The notes under the pieces were generated by a model, which saw only the letters and a list, made by a program, of their open reading frames with translations, had not been told where the DNA came from and ran no database searches. Below, piece by piece: positions 24,630 to 36,789 of a stretch of 64,000 nucleotides of DNA. Position 1 is the stretch's first letter; every line of letters starts with the position of its first letter. Source of the stretch: Chaunax sp. Z400 (Eukaryota > Chordata > Actinopteri > Lophiiformes > Chaunacidae). The stretch is taken from positions 29,012,334 to 29,076,333 of the forward strand of contig CM075186.1 in the NCBI GenBank assembly GCA_037577475.1, read 5' to 3'. Position numbers and translations under genes: made by a program.

Positions 24630-26045
24630 TTGAGATTTCTGCCTGTCAAAAGGCAGTTTCTTCTTGCCACAGTTGCTGACTGCTTGCTCTTGGTGGAATT
24701 GTTGGGTCTCTGTAGAATTAATGGTTTGGTTAAGACCTTTGGAAAGTGCCTTGAAACAACTGCTGTTGTGATTTGGCACGATACAGACTTGACTTGTATT
24801 GCGTTTGTAGTTTGTTGCTTCTCTGTGTGGAGTCAGCATGTATTCCCTGCATTGTTGTGGGAATATACATGCCCTCTGTATTCCTTCCGCATTGACCAAA
24901 GTCTAAATAATCTGCCTGCCTGCTGTCCGAACTGTTGTCCTGCCTACCTGCCTTCCATCCTGAGTGACCTGTCTGCTGTCCAACCTGCCTGCCTTCCTGC
25001 CTTTGGTCTTTTCTTCCTGCCGTCCTTCATGCCTTACTGGCTGCCTGTCTACTGTCCACCTCTCCTGCCTTCCTTTCTGCCTGCCTGCCAGCCTGCTTTT
25101 CTCCCGTCCTGCCTGCCGTCCTGCTGACATGCCTGCTGTCCAACCTGCCTGCCTTTCTGCCTGTCGTCCTTTCTTCCTGCTGAGCTGCCATCCTTCCTGC
25201 TTGCCTGCAGTCCTTCTTGCCTGCGTTTTTCCCGTCCTGCCTGCGTTTTTCCCGTCCTGCCTGCTGTCCTGCCCTACGTCCTTCCTGTCTGCCTGCCTTC
25301 CTTTCTGCCGCCATGCCTGCCTGCTTTTCTCCCCTCCTGCATGCCTGCTTGCTGGCCTTTTTGCTGTCCTGCCTGCCGTGGTATTAATGTAAAGAAATGC
25401 ATATATTTGTAGATGTAAATTTTTTATGTATGTTGTATGAAGGGCATTGCCACCTTTCCTTCTCTCTCTCTGAACCCAACCGGTCCAGGCAGAGGACTGC
25501 CCACCTTGAGCCGGGATCTGCTTGAGATTTCTGCCTGTCAAAATGCAGTTTCTTCTTGCCACAGTTGCTGACTGCTTGCTCTTGGTGGAATTGTTGGGTC
25601 TCTGTAGAATTAATGGTTTGGTTAAGACCTTTGGAAAGTGCCTTGAAACAACTGCTGTTGTGATTTGGCACGATACAGACTTGACTTGTATTGCGTTTGT
25701 AGTTTGTTGCTTCTCTGTGTGGAGTCAGCATGTTTTCCCTGCATTCTTGTGGGAATATACATGCCCTCTGTATTCCTTCCGCATTGACCAAAGTCTAAAT
25801 AATCTGCCTGCCTGCTGTCCGAACTGTTGTCCTGCCTACCTGCCTTCCATCCTGAGTGACCTGTCTGCTGTCCAACCTGCCTGCCTTCCTGCCTGTCGTC
25901 TTTTCTTCCTGCCATCCTTCCAGGCTGCCTGCTGTCCTGCTCTCCTGCCTTCCTTTCTGCCTGCCTGCCAGCCTGCTTTTCTCCCTTCCTGCCTGCCGTC
26001 CTGCCTACATGCCTGCTGTCCAACCTGACTGCCTTTCTGCCTGTC
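24630..26045. repeat. Partial third copy of the hexamer's last two monomers
   Basis: The monomers at 24630 and 25522 repeat those at 22706 and 23598 at an offset of 1,924 bp. Identity ends near 26045, where this copy continues with GTCCTTTCTTCCTGCCGACC while the parent has GTCTTTTCTTCCTGCCATCC. It is a second unequal exchange nested at the end of the first. Confidence 0.9.
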
Positions 26046-29000
26046 GTCCTTTCTTCCTGCCGACCTGCCATCCTTCCTGCTTGCCTGCAGTCCTTCTGGC
26101 CTGCGTTTCTCCCGTCCTGCCTGCTGTCCTGCCCTACGTCCTTCCTGTCTGCCTGCCTTCCTTTCTGCCGCCATGCCTGCCTGCTTCCGCCCCCCCTGCA
26201 TGCCTGCTTGCTGGCCTTTTTGCTGTCCTGCCTGCCGTGGTATTAATGTAAACAAATGCATATATTTGTAGATGTAAATTTTTTATGTATGTTGTATGAA
26301 GGGCATTACCACCTTTCCTTCTCTCTCTCTGAACCCAACCGGTCCAGGCAGAGGACTGCCCACCTTGAGCCGGGATCTGCTTGAGATTTCTGCCTGCCAA
26401 AAGGCAGTTTCTTCTTGCCACAGTTGATGACTGCTTGCTCTTGGTGGAATTGTTGGGTCTCTGTAGAATTAATGGTTTGGTTAAGACCTTTGGAAAGTGC
26501 CTTGAAACAACTGCTGTTGTGATTTGGCACGATACAGACTTGACTTGTATTGCGTTTGTAGTTTGTTGCTTCTCTGTGTGGAGTTGGCATGTTTTCCCTG
26601 CTTTGTTGTGGGAATATACATGCCCTCTGTATTCCTTCCGCATTGACCAAAGTCTAAATAATCTGCCTGCCTGCTGTCCGAAGTGTTGTCCTGCCTACCT
26701 GCCTTCCATCCTGAGTGACCTGTCTGCTGTCCAACCTGCCTGCCTTCCTGCCTGTCGTCTTTTCTTCCTGCCATCCTTCCTGCCTGCCTGGCTGCCTGCC
26801 TGCTGTCCTGCTCTCTTGCCTTCCTTTCTGCCTGCCTGCCAGCCTGCTTTTCTCCCGTCCTGCCTGCCTGCCTGCCTGCCGTCCTGCCGACATGCCTGCT
26901 GTCCAACCTGCCTGCCTTTCTGCCTGTCGTCCTTTCTTCCTGCCGACCTGCCATCCTTCCTGCTTGCCTGCAGTCCTTCTTGCCTGCGTTTCTCCCGTCC
27001 TGCCTGCTGTCCTGCCCTACGTCCTTCCTGTCTGCCTGCCTTCCTTTCTGCCGACATGCCTGCCTGCTTTTCTCTCCTCCTGCATGCCTGCTTGCTGGCC
27101 TTTTTGCTGTCCTGCCTGCCGTGGTATTAATTTAAACAAATGCATATATTTGTAGATGTAAATTTTTTATGTATGTTGTATGAAGGGCATTGCCACCTTT
27201 CCTTCTCTCTCTCTGAACCCAACCGGTCCAGGCAGAGGACTGCCCACCTTGAGCCGGGATCTGCTTGAGATTTCTGCCTGTCAAAAGGCAGTTTCTTCTT
27301 GCCACAGTTGCTGACTGCTTGCTCTTGGTGGAATTGTTGGGTCTCTGTAGAATTAATGGTTTGGTTAAGACCTTTGGAAACTGCCTTGAAACAACTGCTG
27401 TTGTGATTTGGCACGATACAGATTTGACTTGTATTGCGTTTGTAGTTTGTTGCTTCTCTGTGTGGAGTCAGCATGTTTTCCCTGCATTCTTGTGGGAATA
27501 TACATGCCCTCTGTATTTCTTCCGCATTGACCAAAGTCTAAATAATCTGCCTGCCTGCTGTCCGAACTGTTGTCCTGCCTACCTGCCTTCCATCCTGAGT
27601 GACCTGTCTGCTGTCAAACCTGCCTGCCTTCCTGCCTGTCGTCTTTTCTTCCTGCCATCCTTCCAGGCTGCCTGCTGTCCTGCTCTCCTGCCTTCCTTTC
27701 TGCCTGCCTGCCAGCCTGCTTTTCTCCCGTCCTGCCTGCCGTCCTGCCGACATGTCTGCTGTCCAACCTGCCTGCCTTCCTGCCTGTCGTCTTTTCTTCC
27801 TGCCGTCCTTCCTGCCTGCCTGGCTGCCTGCCTGCCTGCCTGCCTGCTGTCCTGCTCTCCTGCCTTCCTTTAGCCTGCCTGCCAGCCTGCCTGCCTGCAC
27901 TCCTTCTCTCCCTCCGTCCTGCCTTCCTTTCTGCCTTCCAGCCTACCTGCCTGCTTTTGTGCTCTCCTGCCGTCCTAACTGCATTCCTGCCATGCTAATG
28001 ATTTAAACAAATGCATATATTTGTTTATGTTAATAATTTATGTATGTTGTTTGAAGGGCATTGCCACCTTTCCTTCTTTCTCTTTGAACCCAACCGGTCC
28101 AGGCAGAGGACCCCCATCTTCAGTCGGGATCTGCTTGAGATTTCTGCCTGTCAAAAGGCAGTTTCTTCTTGCCACAGTTGCTGACTGCTTGCTCTTGGTG
28201 GAATTGTTGGGTCTCTGTAGAATTAATGGTTTGGTTAAGACCTTTGCAAAGTGCCTTGAAACAACTGCTGTTGTGATTTGGCACGATACAGACTTGACTT
28301 GTGTTGCGTTTGTAGTTTGTAGCTTCTCTGTGTGGAGTCAGCATGTTTTTCCTGCATTGTTGTGGGAATATACAGCCCTCTGTATTCCTTCCTCATTGAC
28401 CAAAGTCTAAATAATCTGCCTGGCTGCTGTCCGAACTGTTGTCCTGCCTACCTGCCTTCCATCCTGAGTGACCTGTCTGCTGTCCAACCTGCCTGCCTTC
28501 CTGCCTGTGGTCTTTTCTTCCTGCCATCCTTCATGCCTTTCTGGCTGCCTGCCTGCTGTCCTCCTCTCCTGCCTTCCTTTCTGCCTGCCTGCCAGCCTGC
28601 TTTTCTCCCATCCTGCCTGCCGTCCTGCTGACATGCCTGCTGTCCAACCTCCCTGCCTTTCTGCCTGTCGTCCTTTCTTCCTGCCGACCTGCCATCCTTC
28701 CTGCTTGCCTGCAGTCCTTCTTGCCTGCGTTTTTCCCGTCCTGCCTGCTGTCCTGCCCTACGTCCTTCCTGTCTGCCTGCCTTCCTTTCTGCCGCCATGC
28801 CTGCCTGCTTTTCTCTCCTCCTGCATGCCTGCTTGCTGGCCTTTTTGCTGTCCTGCCTGCCGTGGTATTAATGTAAACAAATGCATATATTTCTAAATGT
28901 AAATTTTTTATTTATGTTGTATGAAGGGCATTGCCACCTTTCCTTCTCTCACTCTGAACCCAACCGGTCCAGGCAGAGGACTGCCCACCTTGAGCCGGGA

Positions 29001-29878
29001 TCTGCTTGAGATTTCTGCCTGTCAAAAGGCAGATTCTTCTTGCCACAGTTGCTGACTGCTTGCTCTTGGTGGAATTGTTGGGTCTCTGTAGAATTAATGG
29101 TTTGGTTAAGACCTTTGGAAAGTGGCTTGAAACAACTGCTGTTGTGATTTGGCACCATACAGACTTGACTTGTATTGCGTTTGTAGTTTGTTGCTTCTGT
29201 GTGTAGTGTGTCAGCATGTTTTCCCTGCATTGTTGTGGGAATATACATGCCCTCTGTATTCCTTCCGCATTGACCAAAGTCTAAATAATCTGCATGCCTG
29301 CTGTCCGAACTTTTGTCCTGCCTACCTGCCTTCCATCCTGAGTGACCTGTGTGCTGTCCAACGTGCCTGCCTTCCTGCCTGTCGTCTTTTCTTCCTGCCG
29401 TCCTTCCTGCCTGCCTGGCTGCCTGTCTTCTGTCCTGCTCTCCTGCCTTCCTTTCTGCCTGCCTGCCAGCCTGCTTTTCTCCCGTCCTGCCTGCCGTCCT
29501 GCCGACATGCCTGCTGTCCAACCTGACTACCTTTCTGCCTGTCGTCCTTTCTTCCTGCCGATCTGCCATCCTTCCTGCTTGCCTGCAGTCCTTCTTGCCT
29601 GCCTTTCTCCCGTCCTGCCTGCTGTCCTGCCCTACGTCCTTCCTGTCTGCCTGCCTTCCTTTCTGCCGCCATGCCTGCCTGCTTCCGCCCCCCCTGCATG
29701 CCTGCTTGCTGGCCTTTTTGCTGTCCTGCCTGCCGTGGTATTAATGTAAACAAATGCATATATTTGTAGATGTAAATTTTTTATGTATGTTGTATGAAGG
29801 GCATTGGCACCTTTCCTTCTCTCTCTCTGAACCCAACCGGTCCAGGCAGAGGACTGCCCACCTTGGGCCGGGATCTGC

Positions 29879-32800
29879 TTGAGATTTCTGCCTGCCAAAA
29901 GGCAGTTTCTTCTTGCCACAGTTGCTGACTGCTTGCTCTTGGTGGTATTGTTGGGTCTCTGTAGAATTAATGGTTTGGTTAAGACCTTTGGAAAGTACCT
30001 TGAAACAACTGCTGTTGTGATTTGGCACGATACAGACTTGATTTGTATTGTGTTTGTAGTTTGTTGCTTCTCTGTGTGGAGTCAGCATGTTTTCCCTGCT
30101 TTGTTGTGGGAATATATATGCCCTCTGTATTCCTTCCGCATTGACCAAAGTCTAAATAATCTGCCTGCCTGCTGTCCGAACTGTTGTCCTGCCTACCTGC
30201 CTTCCATCCTGAGTGACCTGTCTGCTGTCCAACCTGCCTGCCTTCCTGCCTGTCGTCTTTTCTTCCTGCCATCCTTCCTGCCTGCTTGGCTGCCTGGCTG
30301 CCTGCCTACTGTCATGCTCTCTTGCCTTCCTTTCTGCCTGCCTGCCAGCCTGCTTTTCTCCCGTCCTGCCTGCCTGCCTGCCGTCCTTCCGACATGCCTG
30401 CTGTCCAACCTGCCTGCCTTTCTGCCTGTCGTCCTTTCTTCCTGCCGACCTGCCATCCTTCCTGCTTGCCTGCAGTCCTTCTTGCCTGCGTTTCTCCCGT
30501 CCTGCCTGCTGTCCTGCCCTACGTCCTTCCTGTCTGCCTGCCTTCCTTTCTGCCGCCATGCCTGCCTGCTTTTCTCTCCTCCTGCATGCCTGCTTGCTGG
30601 CCTTTTTGCTGTCCTGCCTGCCGTGGTATTAATGTAAACAAATGCATATATTTCTAAATGTAAATTTTTTATTTATGTTGTATGAAGGGCATTGCCACCT
30701 TTCCTTCTCTCACTCTGAACCCAACCGGTCCAGGCAGAGGACTGCCCACCTTGAGCCGGGATCTGCTTGAGATTTCTGCCTGTCAAAAGGCAGTTTCTTC
30801 TTGCCACAGTTGCTGACTGCTTGCTCTTGGTGGAATTGTTGGGTCTCTGTAGAATTAATGGTTTGGTTAAGACCTTTGGAAAGTGCCTTGAAACAACTGC
30901 TGTTGTGATTTGGCACGATACAGACTTGACTTGTATTGCGTTTGTAGTTTGTTACTTCTCTGTGTGGAGTCAGCATGTTTTCCCAGCATTGTTGTGGGAA
31001 TATACATGCCCTCTGTATTCCTTCCGCATTGACCAAAGTCTAAATAATCTGTCTGCCTGCTGTCCGAACTGTTGTCCTGCCTACCTGCCTTCCATCCTGA
31101 GTGACCTGTCTGCTGTCCAACCTGCCTGCCTTCCTCCCTGTCATCTTTTCTTCCTGCCGTCCTTCCTGCCTGCCTGGCTGCCTGCCTGCTGTCCTGCTCT
31201 CCTGCCTTCCTTTCTGCCGCCATGCCTGCCTGCTTTTCTCCGTCCTGCATGCCTGCTTGCTGGCCTTTTTGCTGTCCTGCATGCCGTGATATTAATGTAA
31301 ACAAATGCACATATTTGTAGATGTAAATTTTTTATGTATGTTGTATGAAGGGCATTGCCACCTTTCCTTCTCTCTCTCTGAACCCAACCGGTCCAGGCAG
31401 AGGACTGCCCACCTTGAGCCGGGATCTGCTTGAGATTTCTGCCTGTCAAAAGGCAGTTTCTTCTTGCCACAGTTGCTGACTGCTTGCTCTTGGTGGAATT
31501 GTTGGGTCTCTGTAGAATTAATGGTTTGGTTAAGACCTTTGGAAAGTGCCTTGAAACAACTGCTGTTGTGATTTGGCACCATACAGACTTGACTTGTATT
31601 GCGTTTGTAGTTTGTTGCTTCTCTATGTGGAGTCAGCATGTTTTCCCTGCATTGTTTTGGGAATATACATGCCCTCTGTATTCCTTCCGCATTGACCAAA
31701 GTCTAAATAATCTGCCTGCCTGCTGTCCGACTGTTGTCCTGCCTACCTGCCTTCCATCCTGAGTGACCTGTCTGCTGTCCAACCTGCCTGCCTTCCTGCC
31801 TGTCGTCTTTTCTTCCTGCCGTCCTTTCTGCCTGCCTGCCAGCCTGCCTGCCTGCACTCCTTCTCTCTCTCCGTCCTGCCTTCCTTTCTGCCATCCAGCC
31901 TACCTGCCTGCTTTCGTGCTCTCCTGCCGTCCTAAGTGCATTCCTGCCATGCTAATGATTTAAACAAATGCTATATTTGTATATGTTAATAATTTATGTA
32001 TGTTGTTTGAAGGGCATTGCCACCTTTCCTTCTTTCTCTTTGAACCCAACCGGTCCAGGCAGAGGACTGCCCACCTTGAGCCGGGATCTGCTTGAGATTT
32101 CTGCCTGTCAAAAGGCAGTTTCTTCTTGCCATAGTTGCTGACTGCTTGCTCTTGGTGGAATTGTTGGGTCTCTGTAGAATTAATAGTTTGGTTAAGACCT
32201 TTGGAAAGTGCCTTGAAACAACTGCTGTTGTGATTTGGCACGATACAGACTTGACTTGCATTGCGTTTGTAGTTTGTTGCTTCTCTGTGTGGAGTCAGCA
32301 TGTTTTCGCTGCATTGTTGTGGGAATATATATGCCCTCTGTATTCCTTCCGCATTGACCAAAGTCTAAATAATCTGCCTGCCTGCTGTCCAAACTGTTGT
32401 CCTGCCTACCTGCCTTCCATCCTGAGTGACCTGTCTGCTGTCCAACCTGCCTGCCTTCCTGCCTGTCGTCTTTTCATCCTGCCGTCCTTCCTGCCTGCCT
32501 GGCTGCCTGCATGCCTGCCTGCCTGCCTGCCTGCCTGCCTGCTGTCCTGCTCTCCTGCCTTCCTTTCTGCCTGCCTGCCAGCCTGCCTGCCTGCACTCCT
32601 TCTCTCCCTCGGTCCTGCTTTCCTTTCTGCCATCCAGCCTACCTGCCTGCTTTTGTGCTCTCCTGCCGTCCTAACTGCATTCCTGCCATGCTAATGATTT
32701 AAACAAATGCATATATTTGTATATGTTAATAATTTATGTATGTTGTTTGAAGGGCATTGCCACCTTTCCTTCTTTCTCTTTGAACCCAACCGGTCCAGGC

Positions 32801-33703
32801 AGAGGACCGCCCACCATGAGTCGGGATCTGCTTGAGATTTCTACCTGTCAAAAGGCAGTTTCTTCTTGCCACAGCTGCTGACTGCTTGCTCTTGGTGGAA
32901 TTGTTGGGTCTCTGTAGAATTAATGGTTTGGTTAAGACCTTTGGAAAGTGCCTTGAAACAACTGCTGTTGTGATTTGGCACGATACAGACTTGACTTGTG
33001 TTGCGTTTGTAGTTTGTTGCTTCTCTGTGTGGAGTCAGCATGTTTTCCCTGCATTGTTGTGGGAATATACATGCCCTCTGTATTCCTTCCGCATTGACCA
33101 AAGTTTAAATAATCTGCCTGGCTGCTGTCCGAAGTGTTGTCCTGCCTACCTGCCTTCCATCCTGAGTGACCTGTCTGCTGTCCAACCTGCCTGCCTTCCT
33201 GCCTGTCGTCTTTTCTTCCTGCCGTCCTTCCTGCCTGCCTGGCTGCCTGTCTGCTGTCCTCCTCTCCTGCCTTCCTTTCTGCCTGCCTGCCAGCCTGCTT
33301 TTCTCCCGTCCTGCCTGCCGTCCTGCTGACATGCCTGCTGTCCAACCTGCCTGCCTTTCTGCCTGTCGTCCTTTCTTCCTGCCGACCTGCCATCCTTCCT
33401 GCTTGCCTGCAGTCCTTCTTGCCTGCGTTTCTCCCGTCCTGCCTGCTGTCCTGCCCTACGTCCTTCCTGTCTGCCTGCCTTCCTTTCTGCCGCCATGCCT
33501 GCCTGCTTTTCTCCCCTCCTGCATGCCTGCTTGCTGGCCTTTTTGCTGTCCTGCCTGCCGTGGTATTAATGTAAACAAATGCATATATTTGTAGATGTAA
33601 ATTTTTTATGTATGTTGTATGAAGGGCATTGCCACCTTTCCTTCTCTCTCTCTGAACCCAACCGGTCCAGGCAGAGGACTGCCCACCTTGAGCCGGGATC
33701 TGC
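29879..33703. repeat. Five-monomer ancestral HOR (3,825 bp)
   Basis: Monomers at 29879, 30767, 31430, 32092 and 32832 (spacings 888, 663, 662, 740, 872) correspond in order and in diagnostic variants to those at 33704, 34592, 35255 and 35918, except that the last two are merged into one in the downstream copies. More diverged between copies than the tetramers that follow. Confidence 0.8.
32512..32542. repeat. Longest pure (CCTG/CTGC)n tract
   Basis: Seven uninterrupted TGCC tetranucleotides in the variable part of the monomer anchored at 32092. Similar seven-copy tracts are at 10342-10369 and about 13995-14022, with copies of the latter at 14727 and 19890. Pure CCTG/CAGG tracts are known from human CNBP to form slipped hairpins and to be unstable. 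Here most are broken up by TTCC, GTCC and AGCC words. Confidence 0.85.
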
Positions 33704-36700
33704 TTGAGATATCTGCCTGTCAAAAGGCAGTTTCTTCTTGCCACAGTTGCTGACTGCTTGCTCTTGGTGGAATTGTTGGGTCTCTGTAGAATTAATGGTT
33801 TGGTTAAGACCTTTGGAAAGTGCCTTGAAACAACTGCTGTTGTGATTTGGCACGATACAGACTTGACTTGTATTGCGTTTGTAGTTTGTTGCTTCTCTGT
33901 GTGGAGTCAGCATGTTTTCCCTGCATTGTTGTGGGAATATGCATGCCTTCTGTATTCCTTCCGCATTGACCAAAGTCTAAATAATCTGCCTGCCTGCTGT
34001 CCAAACTGTTGTCCTGCCTACCTGCCTTCCATCCTGAGTGACCTGTCTGCTGTCCAACCTGCCTGCCTTCCTGCCTGTCGTCTTTTCTTCCTGCCATCCT
34101 TCCTGCCTGCTTGGCTGCCTGGCTGTCTGCCTGCTGTCCTTCTCTCCTGCCTTCCTTTCTGCCTGCCTGCCAGCCTGCTTTTCTCCCGTCCTGCCTGCCT
34201 GCCTGCCGTCCTTCCGACATGCCTGCTGTCGAACCTGCCTGCCTTTCTGCCTGTCGTCCTTTCTTCCTGCCGACCTGCCATCCTTCCTGCTTGCCTGCAG
34301 TCCTTCTTGCCTGCGTTTCTCCCGTCCTGCCTGCTGTCCTGCCCTACGTCCTTCCTGTCTGCCTGCCTTCCTTTCTGCCGCCATGCCTGCCTGCTTTTCT
34401 CTCCTCCTGCATGCCTGCTTGCTGGCCTTTTTGCTGTCCTGCCTGCCGTGGTATTAATGTAAACAAATGCATATATTTGTAGATGTAAATTTTTTATGTA
34501 TGTTGTATCAAGGGCATTGCCACCTTTCCTTCTCTCACTCTGAACCCAACCGGTCCAGGCAGAGGACTGCCCACCTTGAGCAGGGATCTGCTTGAGATTT
34601 CTGCCTGTCAAAAGGCAGTTTCTTCTTGCCACAGTTGCTGACTGCTTGCTCTTGGTGGAATTGTTGGGTCTCTGTAGAATTAATGGTTTGGTTAAGACCT
34701 TTGGAAAGTGCCTTGAAACAACTGCTGTTGTGATTTTGCACGATACAGACTTGACTTGTATTGCTTTTGTAGTTTGTTACTTCTCTGTGTGGAGTCAGCA
34801 TGTTTTCCCAGCATTGTTGTGGGAATATACATGCCCTCTGTATTCCTTCTGCATTGACCAAAGTCTAAATAATCTGTCTGCCTGCTGTCTGAACTGTTGT
34901 CCTGCCTACCTGCCTTCCATCCTGACTGACCTGTCTGCTGTCCAACCTGCCTGCCTTCCTCCCTGTCATCTTTTCTTCCTGCCGTCCTTCCTGCCTGCCT
35001 GGCTGCCTGCCTGCTGTCCTGCTCTCCTGCCTTCCTTTCTGCCGCCATGCCTGCCTGCTTTTCTCCGTCCTGCATGCCTGCTTGCTGGCCTTTTTGCTGT
35101 CCTGCATGCCGTGATATTAATGTAAACAAATGCATATATTTGTAGATGTAAATTTTTTATGTTTGTTGTATGAAGGGCATTGCCACCTTTCCTTCTCTCT
35201 CTTTGAACCCAACCGGTCCAGGCAGAGGACTGCCCACCTTGAGCCGGGATCTGCTTGAGATTTCTGCCTGTCAAAAGGCAGTTTCTTCTTGCCACAGTTG
35301 CTGACTGCTTGCTCTTGGTGGAATTGTTGGGTCTCTGTAGAATTAATGGTTTGGTTAAGACCTTTGGAAAGTGCCTTGAAACAACTGCTGTTGTGATTTG
35401 GCACCATACAGACTTGACTTGTATTGCGTTTGTAGTTTGTTGCTTCTCTATGTGGAGTCAGCATGTTTTCCCTGCATTGTTTTGGGAATATACATGCCCT
35501 CTGTATTCCTTCCGCATTGACCAAAGTCTAAATAATCTGCCTGCCTGCTGTCCGAACTGTTGTCCTGCCTACCTGCCTTCCATCCTGAGTGACCTGTCTG
35601 CTGTCCAACCTGCCTGCCTTCCTGCCTGTCGTCTTTTCTTCCTGCCGTCCTTTCTGCCTGCCTGCCAGCCTGCCTGCCTGCACTCCTTCTCTCTCTCCGT
35701 CCTGCCTTCCTTTCTGCCATCCAGCCTACCTGCCTGCTTTCGTGCTCTCCTGCCGTCCTAACTGCATTCCTGCCATGCTAATGATTTAAACAAATGCTAT
35801 ATTTGTATATGTTAATAATTTATGTATGTTCTTTGAAGGGCATTGCCACCTTTCCTTCTTTCTCTTTGAACCCAACCGGTCCAGGCAGATGACTGCCCAC
35901 CTTGAGCCGGGATCTGCTTGAGATTTCTGCCTGTCAAAAGGCAGTTTCTTCTTGCCACAGTTGCTGACTGCTTGCTCTTGGTGGAATTGTTGGGTCTCTA
36001 TAGAATTAATAGTTTGGTTAAGAACTTTGGAAAGTGCCTTGAAACAACTGCTGTTGTGATTTGGCACGATACAGACTTGACTTGCATTGCGTTTGTAGTT
36101 TGTTGCTTCTCTGTGTGGAGTCAGCATGTTTTCGCTGCATTGTTGTGGGAATATACATGCCCTCTGTATTCCTTCCGCATTGACCAAAGTTTAAATAATC
36201 TGCCTGGCTGCTGTCCGAACTGTTGTCCTGCCTACCTGCCTTCCATCCTGAGTGACCTGTCTGCTGTCCAACCTGCCTGCCTTCCTGCCTGTCGTCTTTT
36301 CTTCCTGCCGTCCTTCCTGCCTGCCTGGCTGCCTGTCTGCTGTCCTCCTCTCCTGCCTTCCTTTCTGCCTGCCTGCCAGCCTGCTTTTCTCCCGTCCTGC
36401 CTGCCGTCCTGCTGACATGCCTGCTGTCCAACCTGCCTGCCTTTCTGCCTGTCGTCCTTTCTTCCTGCCGACCTGCCATCCTTCCTGCTTGCCTGCAGTC
36501 CTTCTTGCCTGCGTTTCTCCCGTCCTGCCTGCTGTCCTGCCCTACGTCCTTCCTGTCTGCCTGCCTTCCTTTCTGCCGCCATGCCTGCCTGCTTTTCTCC
36601 CCTCCTGCATGCCTGCTTGCTGGCCTTTTTGCTGTCCTGTCTGCCGTGGTATTAATGTAAACAAATGCATATATTTGTAGATGTAAATTTTTTATGTATG

Positions 36701-36789
36701 TTGTATGAAGGGCATTGCCACCTTTCCTTCTCTCTCTCTGAACCCAACCGGTCCAGGCAGAGGACTGCCCACCTTGAGCCGGGATCTGC
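33704..36789. repeat. Tetramer HOR, copy 1 (3,086 bp)
   Basis: Spacings 888, 663, 663 and 872. The fourth monomer (35918) is chimeric: its left half has the shortened linker AAATGCTATATTTG and the TTAATAGTTTGG variant of the monomer at 32092, while its right half (AAAGTTTAAATAAT then CTGCCTGGCTGC) matches the monomer at 32832. Confidence 0.93.
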
